From assembly GCA_002454845.1 (NCBI GenBank), contig DKJQ01000063.1, positions 1 through 6,468 of the forward strand: a DNA stretch of 6,468 nt. The letters run 5' to 3'. This document shows positions 1 to 6,235 of this stretch, one piece after another; within the stretch, counting starts at the first letter, position 1; each line of letters opens with the position of its first letter. Below the pieces are notes generated by a model. That model worked only from the letters and a program-made list of their open reading frames with translations. It was not told the origin of the DNA and did no database searches. Origin of the DNA: Ignavibacteria bacterium UBA6688 (GTDB taxonomy: Bacteria > Bacteroidota > Ignavibacteria > UBA10030). The position numbers and the translations under genes are program-made.

Positions 1-465
1 CCGCAAAGGATTTTTGGATGGAGAAAGGAAGAGGTTTTTTACCAATTGCTGTGTAATCGTGCTTGCTCCCCTGCTGATTCTTCCCTCGGAAATATTCCGT
101 TCAAAGGAGGCACGGAACTCGAACCAATCGAACCCCTCGTGGGACCAGAAGGTTCCGTCCTCGGAGACCACAACAGCATTGACGAGATGGCTCGGCATCC
201 GGCCGATCGGTATCCATTGGTATTTCCTGGTGAAGGATGTTCCCTCCTCGTGTGCCCGCTCCTGGTGCAAACGCATGAAGGCTGTTCCGACGGGGTTAGC
301 CGATTTCAGTTCCGTGATCTCTCCAAAAGGAAGGAAGGCCACCTCAAGGAGAATCCAGAGGAACAAGAGAGCGAGAATTGACAGGACCCAATGCCGTCGC
401 ATCCAGTGAAACAGTCGTTTCGCACCGGAAGGATTCGGTTCGTCGGAAGCGTCAATGTTCAGCAA
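1..465 (-). CDS. mtgA: Monofunctional biosynthetic peptidoglycan transglycosylase (GT51), 5' part, truncated by window edge
   Basis: Polymerises lipid II into glycan strands at the outer face of the inner membrane. The reading frame is open from about 525 to base 1, so the 3' half lies outside the window. A short basic N-terminus is followed by one hydrophobic segment (about 387-325, VLSILALLFLWILLEV), a typical signal anchor. GT51 motif 1 is seen at about 162-136 (SEDGTFWSHEGF, with the catalytic Glu at 162-160). Motif 2 is at about 72-30 (RGASTITQQLVKNLFL). No transpeptidase part can be seen; the short linker between anchor and GT51 domain resembles MtgA rather than class A PBPs, but the missing C-terminus leaves PBP1 formally possible. 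The start is uncertain: TTG at 465 overlaps the ruvX stop and has a weak purine stretch (480-474) before it, while ATG at 402 (MRRHW) has no Shine-Dalgarno but also gives a normal anchor. I prefer 465 because 403-459 would otherwise be the widest untranslated gap of this kind here. Confidence 0.88.
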   Translation of the reverse strand, partial: MLNIDASDEPNPSGAKRLFHWMRRHWVLSILALLFLWILLEVAFLPFGEITELKSANPVGTAFMRLHQERAHEEGTSFTRKYQWIPIGRMPSHLVNAVVVSEDGTFWSHEGFDWFEFRASFERNISEGRISRGASTITQQLVKNLFLSPSKNPLR

Positions 466-908
466 CTGAGGGACTTCTTTCTGCTGTCCAGGTAACCTTG
501 CAGCATAATCGCAGCCGCCATGGCGTCAATCCGGCCTTTGTCCCTCTGCCGTTCCTTTTTCCTTGTTCCCATCTGAAGCATCGTCGAGTGTGCAAGCGTG
601 CTCGTGAAGCGCTCGTCCCAGGTCACAACCTCAACGGGAAGTTGGCTTCTCAATTGAAGAATAAACCTCTCGACCTCCTCTCCCTTCTGCCCCTTTTCTC
701 CTTTCAGATTGAACGGCATTCCGACAACAACTAATTCCACTTCCTCCCGCTCAACAAGCTCCCTGATCCGGGATATCAGTGGGGCAGCGTTTGCAATGGT
801 TTCCAATGACTGGGCGATAATCTGCAGCGGGTCACTCAGAGCGATGCCGACCCGGCGTGTGCCAAAGTCGATTCCCATGATCCTTTTCGGAATGCTATTT
901 TCTTCCAT
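459..908 (-). CDS. ruvX: Putative pre-16S rRNA nuclease / Holliday junction resolvase RuvX (YqgF family)
   Basis: A small cytoplasmic RNase H-fold nuclease. In E. coli the family member YqgF is implicated in maturing the 5' end of 16S rRNA; it was first proposed as a Holliday junction resolvase. The 149 residues (E. coli about 138) contain all family marks: GIDFGTRRVGIALSD at residues 12-26 with metal-binding Asp14, the core strand VVVGMP at 60-65, WDERFTS at 97-103 with Glu99, and the C-terminal RIDAMAAA with Asp128. ATG at 908 lies 9 bases after the rel stop, with no clear Shine-Dalgarno, so translation is probably coupled to rel. An internal ATG at 878 (MGIDFG) would trim ten residues without touching the domain; I keep the longer start because it follows rel directly. 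The 3' end meets mtgA. Nothing in the sequence decides between the rRNA and junction roles. Confidence 0.95.
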   Translation of the reverse strand: MEENSIPKRIMGIDFGTRRVGIALSDPLQIIAQSLETIANAAPLISRIRELVEREEVELVVVGMPFNLKGEKGQKGEEVERFILQLRSQLPVEVVTWDERFTSTLAHSTMLQMGTRKKERQRDKGRIDAMAAAIMLQGYLDSRKKSLSC

Positions 909-917
909 GCCGTGGCG

Positions 918-3104
918 TTATCCGAAGAAGCGTTCGACATCCAGAATCCCCTCCACCCGTTTGATCTTCTCCAACACGCGGGCGAGGTGTTCTGTATTTT
1001 TGACAAAGAGAATAATCTGTCCTTCAAACATGGAACCACGCGAGTCGATATTCACGCTCCGGATGTTGGTGTTCTGATACGTGGAGATCGCATGGGTCAC
1101 ATCGCTGAGCAGGCCGGGCCTGTCCTTCCCGGAAACCCGGACTGCGGCAATAAAGTCGGCACCACTGACGGGGGGCCAGCCCACGTCCACCAACCGTTCG
1201 CTCTCCGCCATCCGCATCGAAATCACGTTCTTACAGTCCTTCCGATGAATTTTTATCCCCTCGCCGATTGTCACAAACCCAACGATGTCATCGCCGGGAA
1301 TTGGGTTGCAACACTTTGCATACTGATGCAGGAATGCATCTGTCGAGCCGAGAATAGAAATGCCGCTGGTGATCTCCCTTGCCGTGTGGAGGAATTTACG
1401 GAACATGGACTGTGCTTCTTCCGTCTCCTTCACCGCTTCGCCCACCGGATGCTTTGACCGGAGAATCACCTGTTGAATGATCGAATCGAGGTCGAGTTTC
1501 TGGTCTTCGAGACCAAGATAAAAGGTCTGGACGTTGTCAATTTTGAGCGTCGTGTGAATGAATTTGAGAAGATCATCTTCGTTGAGATGCACCTTCTCAC
1601 GCTTGAGCTTCTTCTCCCACAGCTCCTTTCCGCGTTCGGCTTTTCGGCGCAATTCATCTTTAATCCACTTTCGGATGTGTGACTTGGCCTTATGCGTCAC
1701 GACAAACTTATCCCAGTCGGGATTGGCCGTCTGGTTTTTTGACGTGATAATTTCGACCTGATCCCCGCTTCGGAGGAGGGTGTTCAGGGGAACGATCCGT
1801 CCATTGACCTTCGCCCCGATGCAATGCGATCCCACATTGGAATGAATTTCAAACGCAAAATCAACGGGGGTTGAATGACGGGGGAGAATCTTCAGGTCCC
1901 CCTTCGGGGTGAAGATGTAAATTTCATCCTGGTACAAATTGAGCTTGAAGCTTTCCATCAATTCCTTCGGGGCATCTTCGCTTTTCTGCTCGAAGATTTC
2001 CCGAACCCAATTGATCCAGCTTTCAAACTCCTTGTCCAGAGACGACTTGTTTTCCTTGTACATCCAGTGTGCGGCGACCCCCCTCTCCGCGACTTCATGC
2101 ATCGCGCGCGTCCGGATTTGAATCTCGACCAGCTTTCCTTCGGGACCTACAACGGTCGTATGAATCGATTGATAGCCATTCTTCTTGGGAAGGGAGATAT
2201 AATCCTTGAAACGTTCAGGAAGGGGCTTGTAAATCTCTGAGATCACCCCGTAGACGATGAAGCAATCGTTATTATCCTTTGTTTCGGCAACAAACCGGAC
2301 GGCAAAGAGATCGTAAATCTCTTCAAACGGCTTGCTCCGCTTCACCATCTTATTGTAGATGCTGAAGAGGTGCTTCGGGCGCCCTTCCACTTCGTACATG
2401 AGGCCTTCCTCCTTCAATCGCTTTTCGATGGGAACGAGGAATTTCCTGATATAATGTTCGCGCTCGCGACGTCGCGATTTGAGTTGACGCGCAATATGAC
2501 CATATTCTTCGCGATGGAGAAACTTGAAGGAGAGATCTTCGAGCTCCCATTTGATCTGGGCAAGCCCGAAGCGATGCGCAAAGGGAGCATAGATCTCGAG
2601 CGTTTCCCTGGCGAGGCGAACTTGTTTATCGGTGGGGAGATATTCCAATGTTCGCATGTTGTGAAGGCGATCGGCGAACTTGATAAGCATGACGCGAATA
2701 TCCTCAACCATGGAGAGGAGCAATTTGCGGTAACTCTCCGCCTGGGTCACTTCATGGCTTCGAAAGATATCGGTAATCTTTGTGGCTCCATCGACAATGT
2801 CTGCAACTGCGTCACCGAACTCCTCCCGGATATCCTTGAGATCGAATTCCGTATCCTCCACAACATCATGGAGCAAGGCGCTCGCGACGGAGATATCGTC
2901 GAGTGGTATCTCCTTGGCGACGATCATGGCCACTTCATACGGATGGTGGAAATATGGTTCGCCGGATGCGCGGAGATCGTGCTTGTGGGCCTCGAGACTG
3001 ATCTTGAACGCACGCGTGATAAGATCCTCGTTGACTGTTCTGAGGTTCTTTCGGCACACAGTCAGGAGGTCATCCAGCTTCTTCTTGTATTGTCCGTTCA
3101 GCAT
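918..3104 (-). CDS. rel: Bifunctional (p)ppGpp synthetase/hydrolase (RelA/SpoT homologue, Rel)
   Basis: Makes (p)ppGpp from ATP and GTP/GDP and degrades it, as the cytosolic, ribosome-associated regulator of the stringent response. It has 728 residues, the usual length for long Rel. Order: HD hydrolase (about 25-190) with His54, His79-Asp80, Glu83-Asp84 and Asp145, all metal/catalytic positions kept; synthetase (about 230-350) with RPK at 242-244, Asp265, GYQSIHT at 310-316 and the EIQIRT strand with Glu327; TGS (about 393-455); helical region; zinc-finger/CC domain with Cys598, Cys599, His620 and Cys624; ACT (about 650-728). RFKD at 298-301 is the charge signature of bifunctional Rel rather than the EXDD of monofunctional RelA. 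The start is firmly ATG 3104: the frame is closed by a stop at 3134 and has no other start codon between. No usable Shine-Dalgarno precedes it, but a strong promoter does. ruvX follows after 9 bases. Confidence 0.98.
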   Translation of the reverse strand: MLNGQYKKKLDDLLTVCRKNLRTVNEDLITRAFKISLEAHKHDLRASGEPYFHHPYEVAMIVAKEIPLDDISVASALLHDVVEDTEFDLKDIREEFGDAVADIVDGATKITDIFRSHEVTQAESYRKLLLSMVEDIRVMLIKFADRLHNMRTLEYLPTDKQVRLARETLEIYAPFAHRFGLAQIKWELEDLSFKFLHREEYGHIARQLKSRRREREHYIRKFLVPIEKRLKEEGLMYEVEGRPKHLFSIYNKMVKRSKPFEEIYDLFAVRFVAETKDNNDCFIVYGVISEIYKPLPERFKDYISLPKKNGYQSIHTTVVGPEGKLVEIQIRTRAMHEVAERGVAAHWMYKENKSSLDKEFESWINWVREIFEQKSEDAPKELMESFKLNLYQDEIYIFTPKGDLKILPRHSTPVDFAFEIHSNVGSHCIGAKVNGRIVPLNTLLRSGDQVEIITSKNQTANPDWDKFVVTHKAKSHIRKWIKDELRRKAERGKELWEKKLKREKVHLNEDDLLKFIHTTLKIDNVQTFYLGLEDQKLDLDSIIQQVILRSKHPVGEAVKETEEAQSMFRKFLHTAREITSGISILGSTDAFLHQYAKCCNPIPGDDIVGFVTIGEGIKIHRKDCKNVISMRMAESERLVDVGWPPVSGADFIAAVRVSGKDRPGLLSDVTHAISTYQNTNIRSVNIDSRGSMFEGQIILFVKNTEHLARVLEKIKRVEGILDVERFFG

Positions 3105-3113
3105 TGTCCAATG

Positions 3114-3141
3114 AATATACGCATCGGGGGGTCAATGTCAA
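3114..3141 (-). promoter_or_regulatory. Predicted sigma70-type promoter for rel
   Basis: On the minus strand, TTGACA (3141-3136, perfect -35) is followed by a 16-base spacer and TATATT (3119-3114, five of six matches to -10). It lies wholly in the 50-base gap between the stop of the TPR gene (3157-3155) and the rel ATG (3104). The expected start point, 5-7 bases after the -10 box, is about 3108-3106, leaving a 2-4 base leader. If the organism uses Bacteroidota-type sigma factors, which prefer TTTG/TAnnTTTG boxes, the match may mean less. Confidence 0.6.
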
Positions 3142-3154
3142 GCTCGCACCCTCA

Positions 3155-4207
3155 TCATTCCTTGCTCAGGGCTGTTGCACGCGAAAGCATCTCCACGAGC
3201 CTTCGGCCTTCGTTCGCTTTTTCCCTCCCACGGTCCGTGAGATGCGCGGGAAATCCATGTTCCGCAAGGGTGACAGCCTGCTGTGCGCGAATCATGGCCA
3301 GGGAGGAGTCTCCGATCCCAGCATCAGACTTTGCGAGGTTCAGAAGACAAACTACTTCGTTATAGACATTGCTTTCGTTTCCATCCTTAAGAATGGAGAG
3401 CAGTCTTCGATACGTTCGCACCGCGTCAGGGTAATCACCCAGCTTCATGTCCGCTTCCCCCAGGAGCCACAGAAAAGTTCTGTTCCGGGGATACCGTTCT
3501 AATCCTGCCGATGCCAGTTCCTTCGCCCTTGATTCCCTTCCGGCATCCAGTGACATGGAGGCAAGGACGCTGATGGCCGTGTAGCGGTTATAGACCCCTG
3601 ACTGCACCGTTTTCGAGACGAAGGCGATGCCCTCCTCCCTTTCATCCGGAACGAAAGGAAGCCAGTGAAGGAATTCCGTCTTCCTGCTCCTCCAGTAGGT
3701 GTAAGTCCCAATTCCCACGTACGCGTCGAACAGCGACGAATCCCTCTCCACAGCTTTCCGGAATTCACGCACCGACGAAATTCCTTTCATCGTCCCACCA
3801 AGCCAGTCTCCCCGATACACACGGGCATACGCATCGTATCCAAACGTTGTTCCAAGAAAGAAGTATCCCCAGGGATCGTCAGGCCTCTTCCTGATCATGC
3901 GCTCGGACGACTCCCGTGCCTGGACGAGGAGCGAATCGAACCCGGGATCGTCCATGGCGAGTTTGCTCTCGATGTTCCTTGCCTGGAAAACTCCCGCCCT
4001 GTAGACAAAACCCACCGGACTCTCCGGGAATTCCCGAACGACGTGGCGAAACAACGAGTCGGCTTTCTCGTACTGCTGGTTTAACGTCAGGTCAATACCT
4101 TCGAGAACCAGTCCATGAAGGGGTGGTTCCAGGAGGAGCTGAGCCTGACTTGCCGAAGCGAGCCAGAGAAGGGAAAAGAAAACCGCAGGATACCGGCGCA
4201 GACTCAC
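3155..4207 (-). CDS. Exported TPR-like helical-repeat protein, function unknown
   Basis: 350 residues with a clear signal peptide: basic start MSLRRYP, hydrophobic core about 8-18, likely cleavage after Ala22 (SQA/Q). There is no lipobox Cys and no other membrane segment, so it should be periplasmic or outer-membrane associated. The mature part is paired amphipathic helices of TPR type, clearest at about 34-66 (YEKADSLFRHVVREFPESP) and 244-275 (LLGEADMKLGDYPDAVRTYRRLL). The middle (about 111-215) is rich in aromatics and Gly (GYFFLGTTFGYDAYARVY, DAYVGIGTYTYW), reminiscent to me of the Iml2/TTC39-type helical-repeat layout, though this is only an impression. No catalytic motif is visible. The start is GTG at 4207, three bases after the upp stop, with GGAG (4217-4214) overlapping the end of upp at a good spacing; this supports translational coupling with upp. 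A role as a scaffold or binding protein is only an inference from the fold. Confidence 0.85.
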   Translation of the reverse strand: MSLRRYPAVFFSLLWLASASQAQLLLEPPLHGLVLEGIDLTLNQQYEKADSLFRHVVREFPESPVGFVYRAGVFQARNIESKLAMDDPGFDSLLVQARESSERMIRKRPDDPWGYFFLGTTFGYDAYARVYRGDWLGGTMKGISSVREFRKAVERDSSLFDAYVGIGTYTYWRSRKTEFLHWLPFVPDEREEGIAFVSKTVQSGVYNRYTAISVLASMSLDAGRESRAKELASAGLERYPRNRTFLWLLGEADMKLGDYPDAVRTYRRLLSILKDGNESNVYNEVVCLLNLAKSDAGIGDSSLAMIRAQQAVTLAEHGFPAHLTDRGREKANEGRRLVEMLSRATALSKE

Positions 4208-4210
4208 TCC

Positions 4211-4837
4211 TCACTCCGTTCCAAAAATTCGGTCGCCGGCGTCGCCGAGTCCGGGGAGAATATATCCCTTGCTGTTGAGCTCGCGATCAAGCGCACACGT
4301 ATAGATCCTGACATCGGGGTGGGCCCTCACAACTCTGCGGACCCCTTCGGGAGCCGCCACGACACTGACATAGAGAATGCTCCGCGCTCCTTTTTCCTTA
4401 AGATAGGTAATTGCAGCGGACCCACTCCCTCCCGTCGCGAGCATCGGATCGAGAAGAAGCACGAAGGCATCCCTCAGTTTCCGTGGTACCTTGAAATAGT
4501 AGTCGACCGGCTTAAGCGATTCTTCATCCCTGTAGAGACCGATGTGTCCCACGCGCGCATCGGGGATGACTTCGACGAACCCTCCAACGAGGCCGAGCCC
4601 GGCGCGGAGGATCGGAACAAGCACAACAGGCTTTCCGATCATGCTTCCGATCGTTGTCTCGAGAGGAGTCCGGACCTTGACTTTTTTCAGCGGCAGATTT
4701 CTTGTCACTTCATAAGCCATGAGCGTGGAAGTCCGCCTCAGGACGGAGCGGAAGACATTGCTCGGGGTCTTCCTGTCGCGCAAGAGAGTAAGATCCCGCT
4801 TCACAAGAGGGTGTCCGATGATAGTGAGGTTTTTCAT
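4211..4837 (-). CDS. upp: Uracil phosphoribosyltransferase
   Basis: Cytosolic pyrimidine-salvage enzyme converting uracil and PRPP to UMP and pyrophosphate. It has 208 residues, the same length as E. coli Upp. The family motifs are all present: VPILRAGLG at 74-82, VGHIGLYRDEE at 96-106, the PRPP loop LLLDPMLATGGS at 127-138, and the uracil-binding C-terminal GYILPGLGDAGDRIFGT at 191-207. ATG 4837 is supported by AGGAGA four bases upstream. It lies 42 bases after the flavoprotein gene and three bases before the TPR-like gene, so it is probably transcribed with both. PRPP-dependent salvage beside rel would fit a nucleotide-economy theme, but the promoter before rel argues that they may be separately transcribed. 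No uracil-responsive leader can be seen in the short upstream gap. Confidence 0.98.
   Translation of the reverse strand: MKNLTIIGHPLVKRDLTLLRDRKTPSNVFRSVLRRTSTLMAYEVTRNLPLKKVKVRTPLETTIGSMIGKPVVLVPILRAGLGLVGGFVEVIPDARVGHIGLYRDEESLKPVDYYFKVPRKLRDAFVLLLDPMLATGGSGSAAITYLKEKGARSILYVSVVAAPEGVRRVVRAHPDVRIYTCALDRELNSKGYILPGLGDAGDRIFGTE
4214..4217 (-). promoter_or_regulatory. Shine-Dalgarno of the TPR-like gene, inside the end of upp
   Basis: GGAG sits six bases before the GTG start at 4207 and overlaps the last codons of upp (the upp stop is 4213-4211). It decides the GTG start and implies that ribosomes finishing upp can reinitiate here. Confidence 0.65.
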
Positions 4838-4841
4838 ATTT

Positions 4842-4846
4842 CTCCT
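4842..4846 (-). promoter_or_regulatory. Shine-Dalgarno of upp
   Basis: AGGAG lies four bases before ATG 4837 in the 42-base gap after the flavoprotein gene. It shows that this genome does use Shine-Dalgarno sequences, which makes their lack before rel and the flavoprotein gene more meaningful. The rest of the gap (4847-4879) holds no promoter or terminator that I can recognise. Confidence 0.7.
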
Positions 4847-4879
4847 GCTGGCAAAAGGTGACAGTGGACGATCAGTACC

Positions 4880-6235
4880 CTACAGCCGCTTCCCGAGTTG
4901 GTTGGCGGCGACAAGGATGGGGTCCCAGAGGGGTGAATACGGAGGAGTATAGATCAAGTCAAGGCGCGCAAGTTGGTCTATGGTCAGGTGGTGCTGGATG
5001 GCGACTCCCAACGTGTTGGCGCGCAGCACGGCCCCGTCCCTCCCGTAGATATTGGCTCCCAGTAAGCGCTTCGATCGCTTTTCTGCAATCAGTGTCAGGT
5101 GCACTTTGCTGTTTCCCGGCATAAACCCAATCCGCGAATTCGCCGAAATGGATTCCGTGACAACGTCGAACCCGGAGTCGGTCGCTTCCTGGGAACTGAT
5201 CCCGACCTGCGCGATTTCCTGGGAGAACACTTTCACGGCAAGAGCCCGAATGACTCCTTTGAATACCGCATGTCCCCCTGCAGCGTTCTCACCGGCTACC
5301 CATCCTTGCTTGGAGGCGGTGGTCGCCAGAGGAATATACATCCAGGCATTGTTCACGATATTCTTCACCTCGCAGCAATCCCCTGCCGCATAAATGGAAT
5401 CAATGCTGGTTGCCTGGCGCTGATCGGTTTGAATCCCCCCGTGGCGGCCCACGCGGATACGGGCCGCTTTGGCCAACTCTGCCTGTGGCGAAACCCCGAG
5501 GGAGAGGATCACAAGGTCGGTCTCATACGACCCGGCGTCCGTAAGAACCTCTCGGACCTTCCCTGTGACATCAGCCACGAGCTCTCGTACCCGGGCACGG
5601 GGAACAAACACGATTCCATTTTGTTCAAGCTCCTGTTTTACCGCGAGTCGTGTTTCATGCTCGAGTCCCGACATCGGCAGATCGCCACGATGGAGCAACG
5701 TTGTTTCGATTTCGTTATTTCTCAGCGCTTCGGCGAGCTCCATCCCGATATATCCGCCACCAATGATAACAGCACGCTGGGGATGTTCCTGATCGATATA
5801 CTGCTTGAGGGCCAACCCCTGATCGAGGGTCTTGATGTGAAACACATTTCTTCCCTCTTCTCCGGGAAGACCGAGAGTCTTCGGGATCGACCCCGTTGCA
5901 AGGATAAGCTTGTCGAAGGGATGCTCGGATGTCTTATCCCTCATGAGATCCCGAACCAGAATGTTCTTTCTGCCTCCATCGATCCCTTCCACGAGGTGGA
6001 GGATTCTCACCGTCACCCCTTTTTCCTTTTCCAGCCTTTGGGGAGTGTAGGAAATCAAATCGTCCGAATCATGGACAGTCTTTCCCACATAGTAGGGGAT
6101 CTCGCAGATCCCGTAGGAGATATATTCTCCCCGTTCGAACAGCGTGACTTCCGCATTCGGATTGATCCGTTTGGCCTTGCTTGCGGCGCTTGGCCCGGCG
6201 GCAAGACCTCCCACAACCAATATTCGCTGCTTCAT
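4880..6235 (-). CDS. FAD-dependent pyridine nucleotide-disulfide oxidoreductase, CoA-disulfide reductase / NADH oxidase-like
   Basis: 451 residues. N-terminal FAD-binding motif LVVGGLAAGPSAA (6-18), a single redox Cys44 in YGICEIPYYVG (41-51), LATGS at 112-116, an NAD(P)-binding fold VIIGGGYIGMELAEAL (156-171), the second FAD motif IYAAGD (281-286), and a C-terminal dimerisation domain ending in YTPPYSPLWDP (429-439). One active-site Cys instead of a CxxxxC pair places it in the CoA-disulfide reductase, NADH oxidase/peroxidase and polysulfide reductase group. These enzymes use NAD(P)H to reduce CoA disulfide, polysulfide, peroxide or oxygen in the cytosol; the substrate cannot be fixed from sequence. 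There is no C-terminal rhodanese domain, unlike the long CoADR-RHD forms. The usual CGLPY around the Cys is CEIPY here. ATG 6235 overlaps the der stop as ATGA and has no Shine-Dalgarno, so translation probably depends on coupling to der. A 42-base gap leads to upp. Confidence 0.93.
   Translation of the reverse strand: MKQRILVVGGLAAGPSAASKAKRINPNAEVTLFERGEYISYGICEIPYYVGKTVHDSDDLISYTPQRLEKEKGVTVRILHLVEGIDGGRKNILVRDLMRDKTSEHPFDKLILATGSIPKTLGLPGEEGRNVFHIKTLDQGLALKQYIDQEHPQRAVIIGGGYIGMELAEALRNNEIETTLLHRGDLPMSGLEHETRLAVKQELEQNGIVFVPRARVRELVADVTGKVREVLTDAGSYETDLVILSLGVSPQAELAKAARIRVGRHGGIQTDQRQATSIDSIYAAGDCCEVKNIVNNAWMYIPLATTASKQGWVAGENAAGGHAVFKGVIRALAVKVFSQEIAQVGISSQEATDSGFDVVTESISANSRIGFMPGNSKVHLTLIAEKRSKRLLGANIYGRDGAVLRANTLGVAIQHHLTIDQLARLDLIYTPPYSPLWDPILVAANQLGKRL

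Noticed and set aside
14..409. Plus-strand frames of 131 and 111 codons at the left edge
   Set aside because: The minus strand here encodes GT51 motifs (SEDGTFWSHEGF and RGASTITQQL), so the plus frames are shadows.
672..702. Gly-Glu-Lys-Gly-Gln-Lys-Gly-Glu stretch in RuvX as a repeat insertion
   Set aside because: It falls in the variable loop after the GMP motif, which is polar and Gly-rich in many family members; too short to call a repeat.
912..1457. 181-codon plus-strand frame and similar ones at 3665-4084 and 4115-4861
   Set aside because: Each is antisense to a well-supported gene and its product has irregular composition with no domain.
3128..3151. Possible terminator hairpin between the TPR gene and rel (GGGT ... 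ACCC)
   Set aside because: The stem is only about four bases with a 17-base loop and no T-run follows. The promoter boxes in the same gap explain the bases better.
2370..3365. 331-codon open frame on the plus strand
   Set aside because: It is antisense to the HD and synthetase regions of rel and crosses into the end of the TPR gene. It has no motifs and no convincing ribosome binding site, so it is a shadow.
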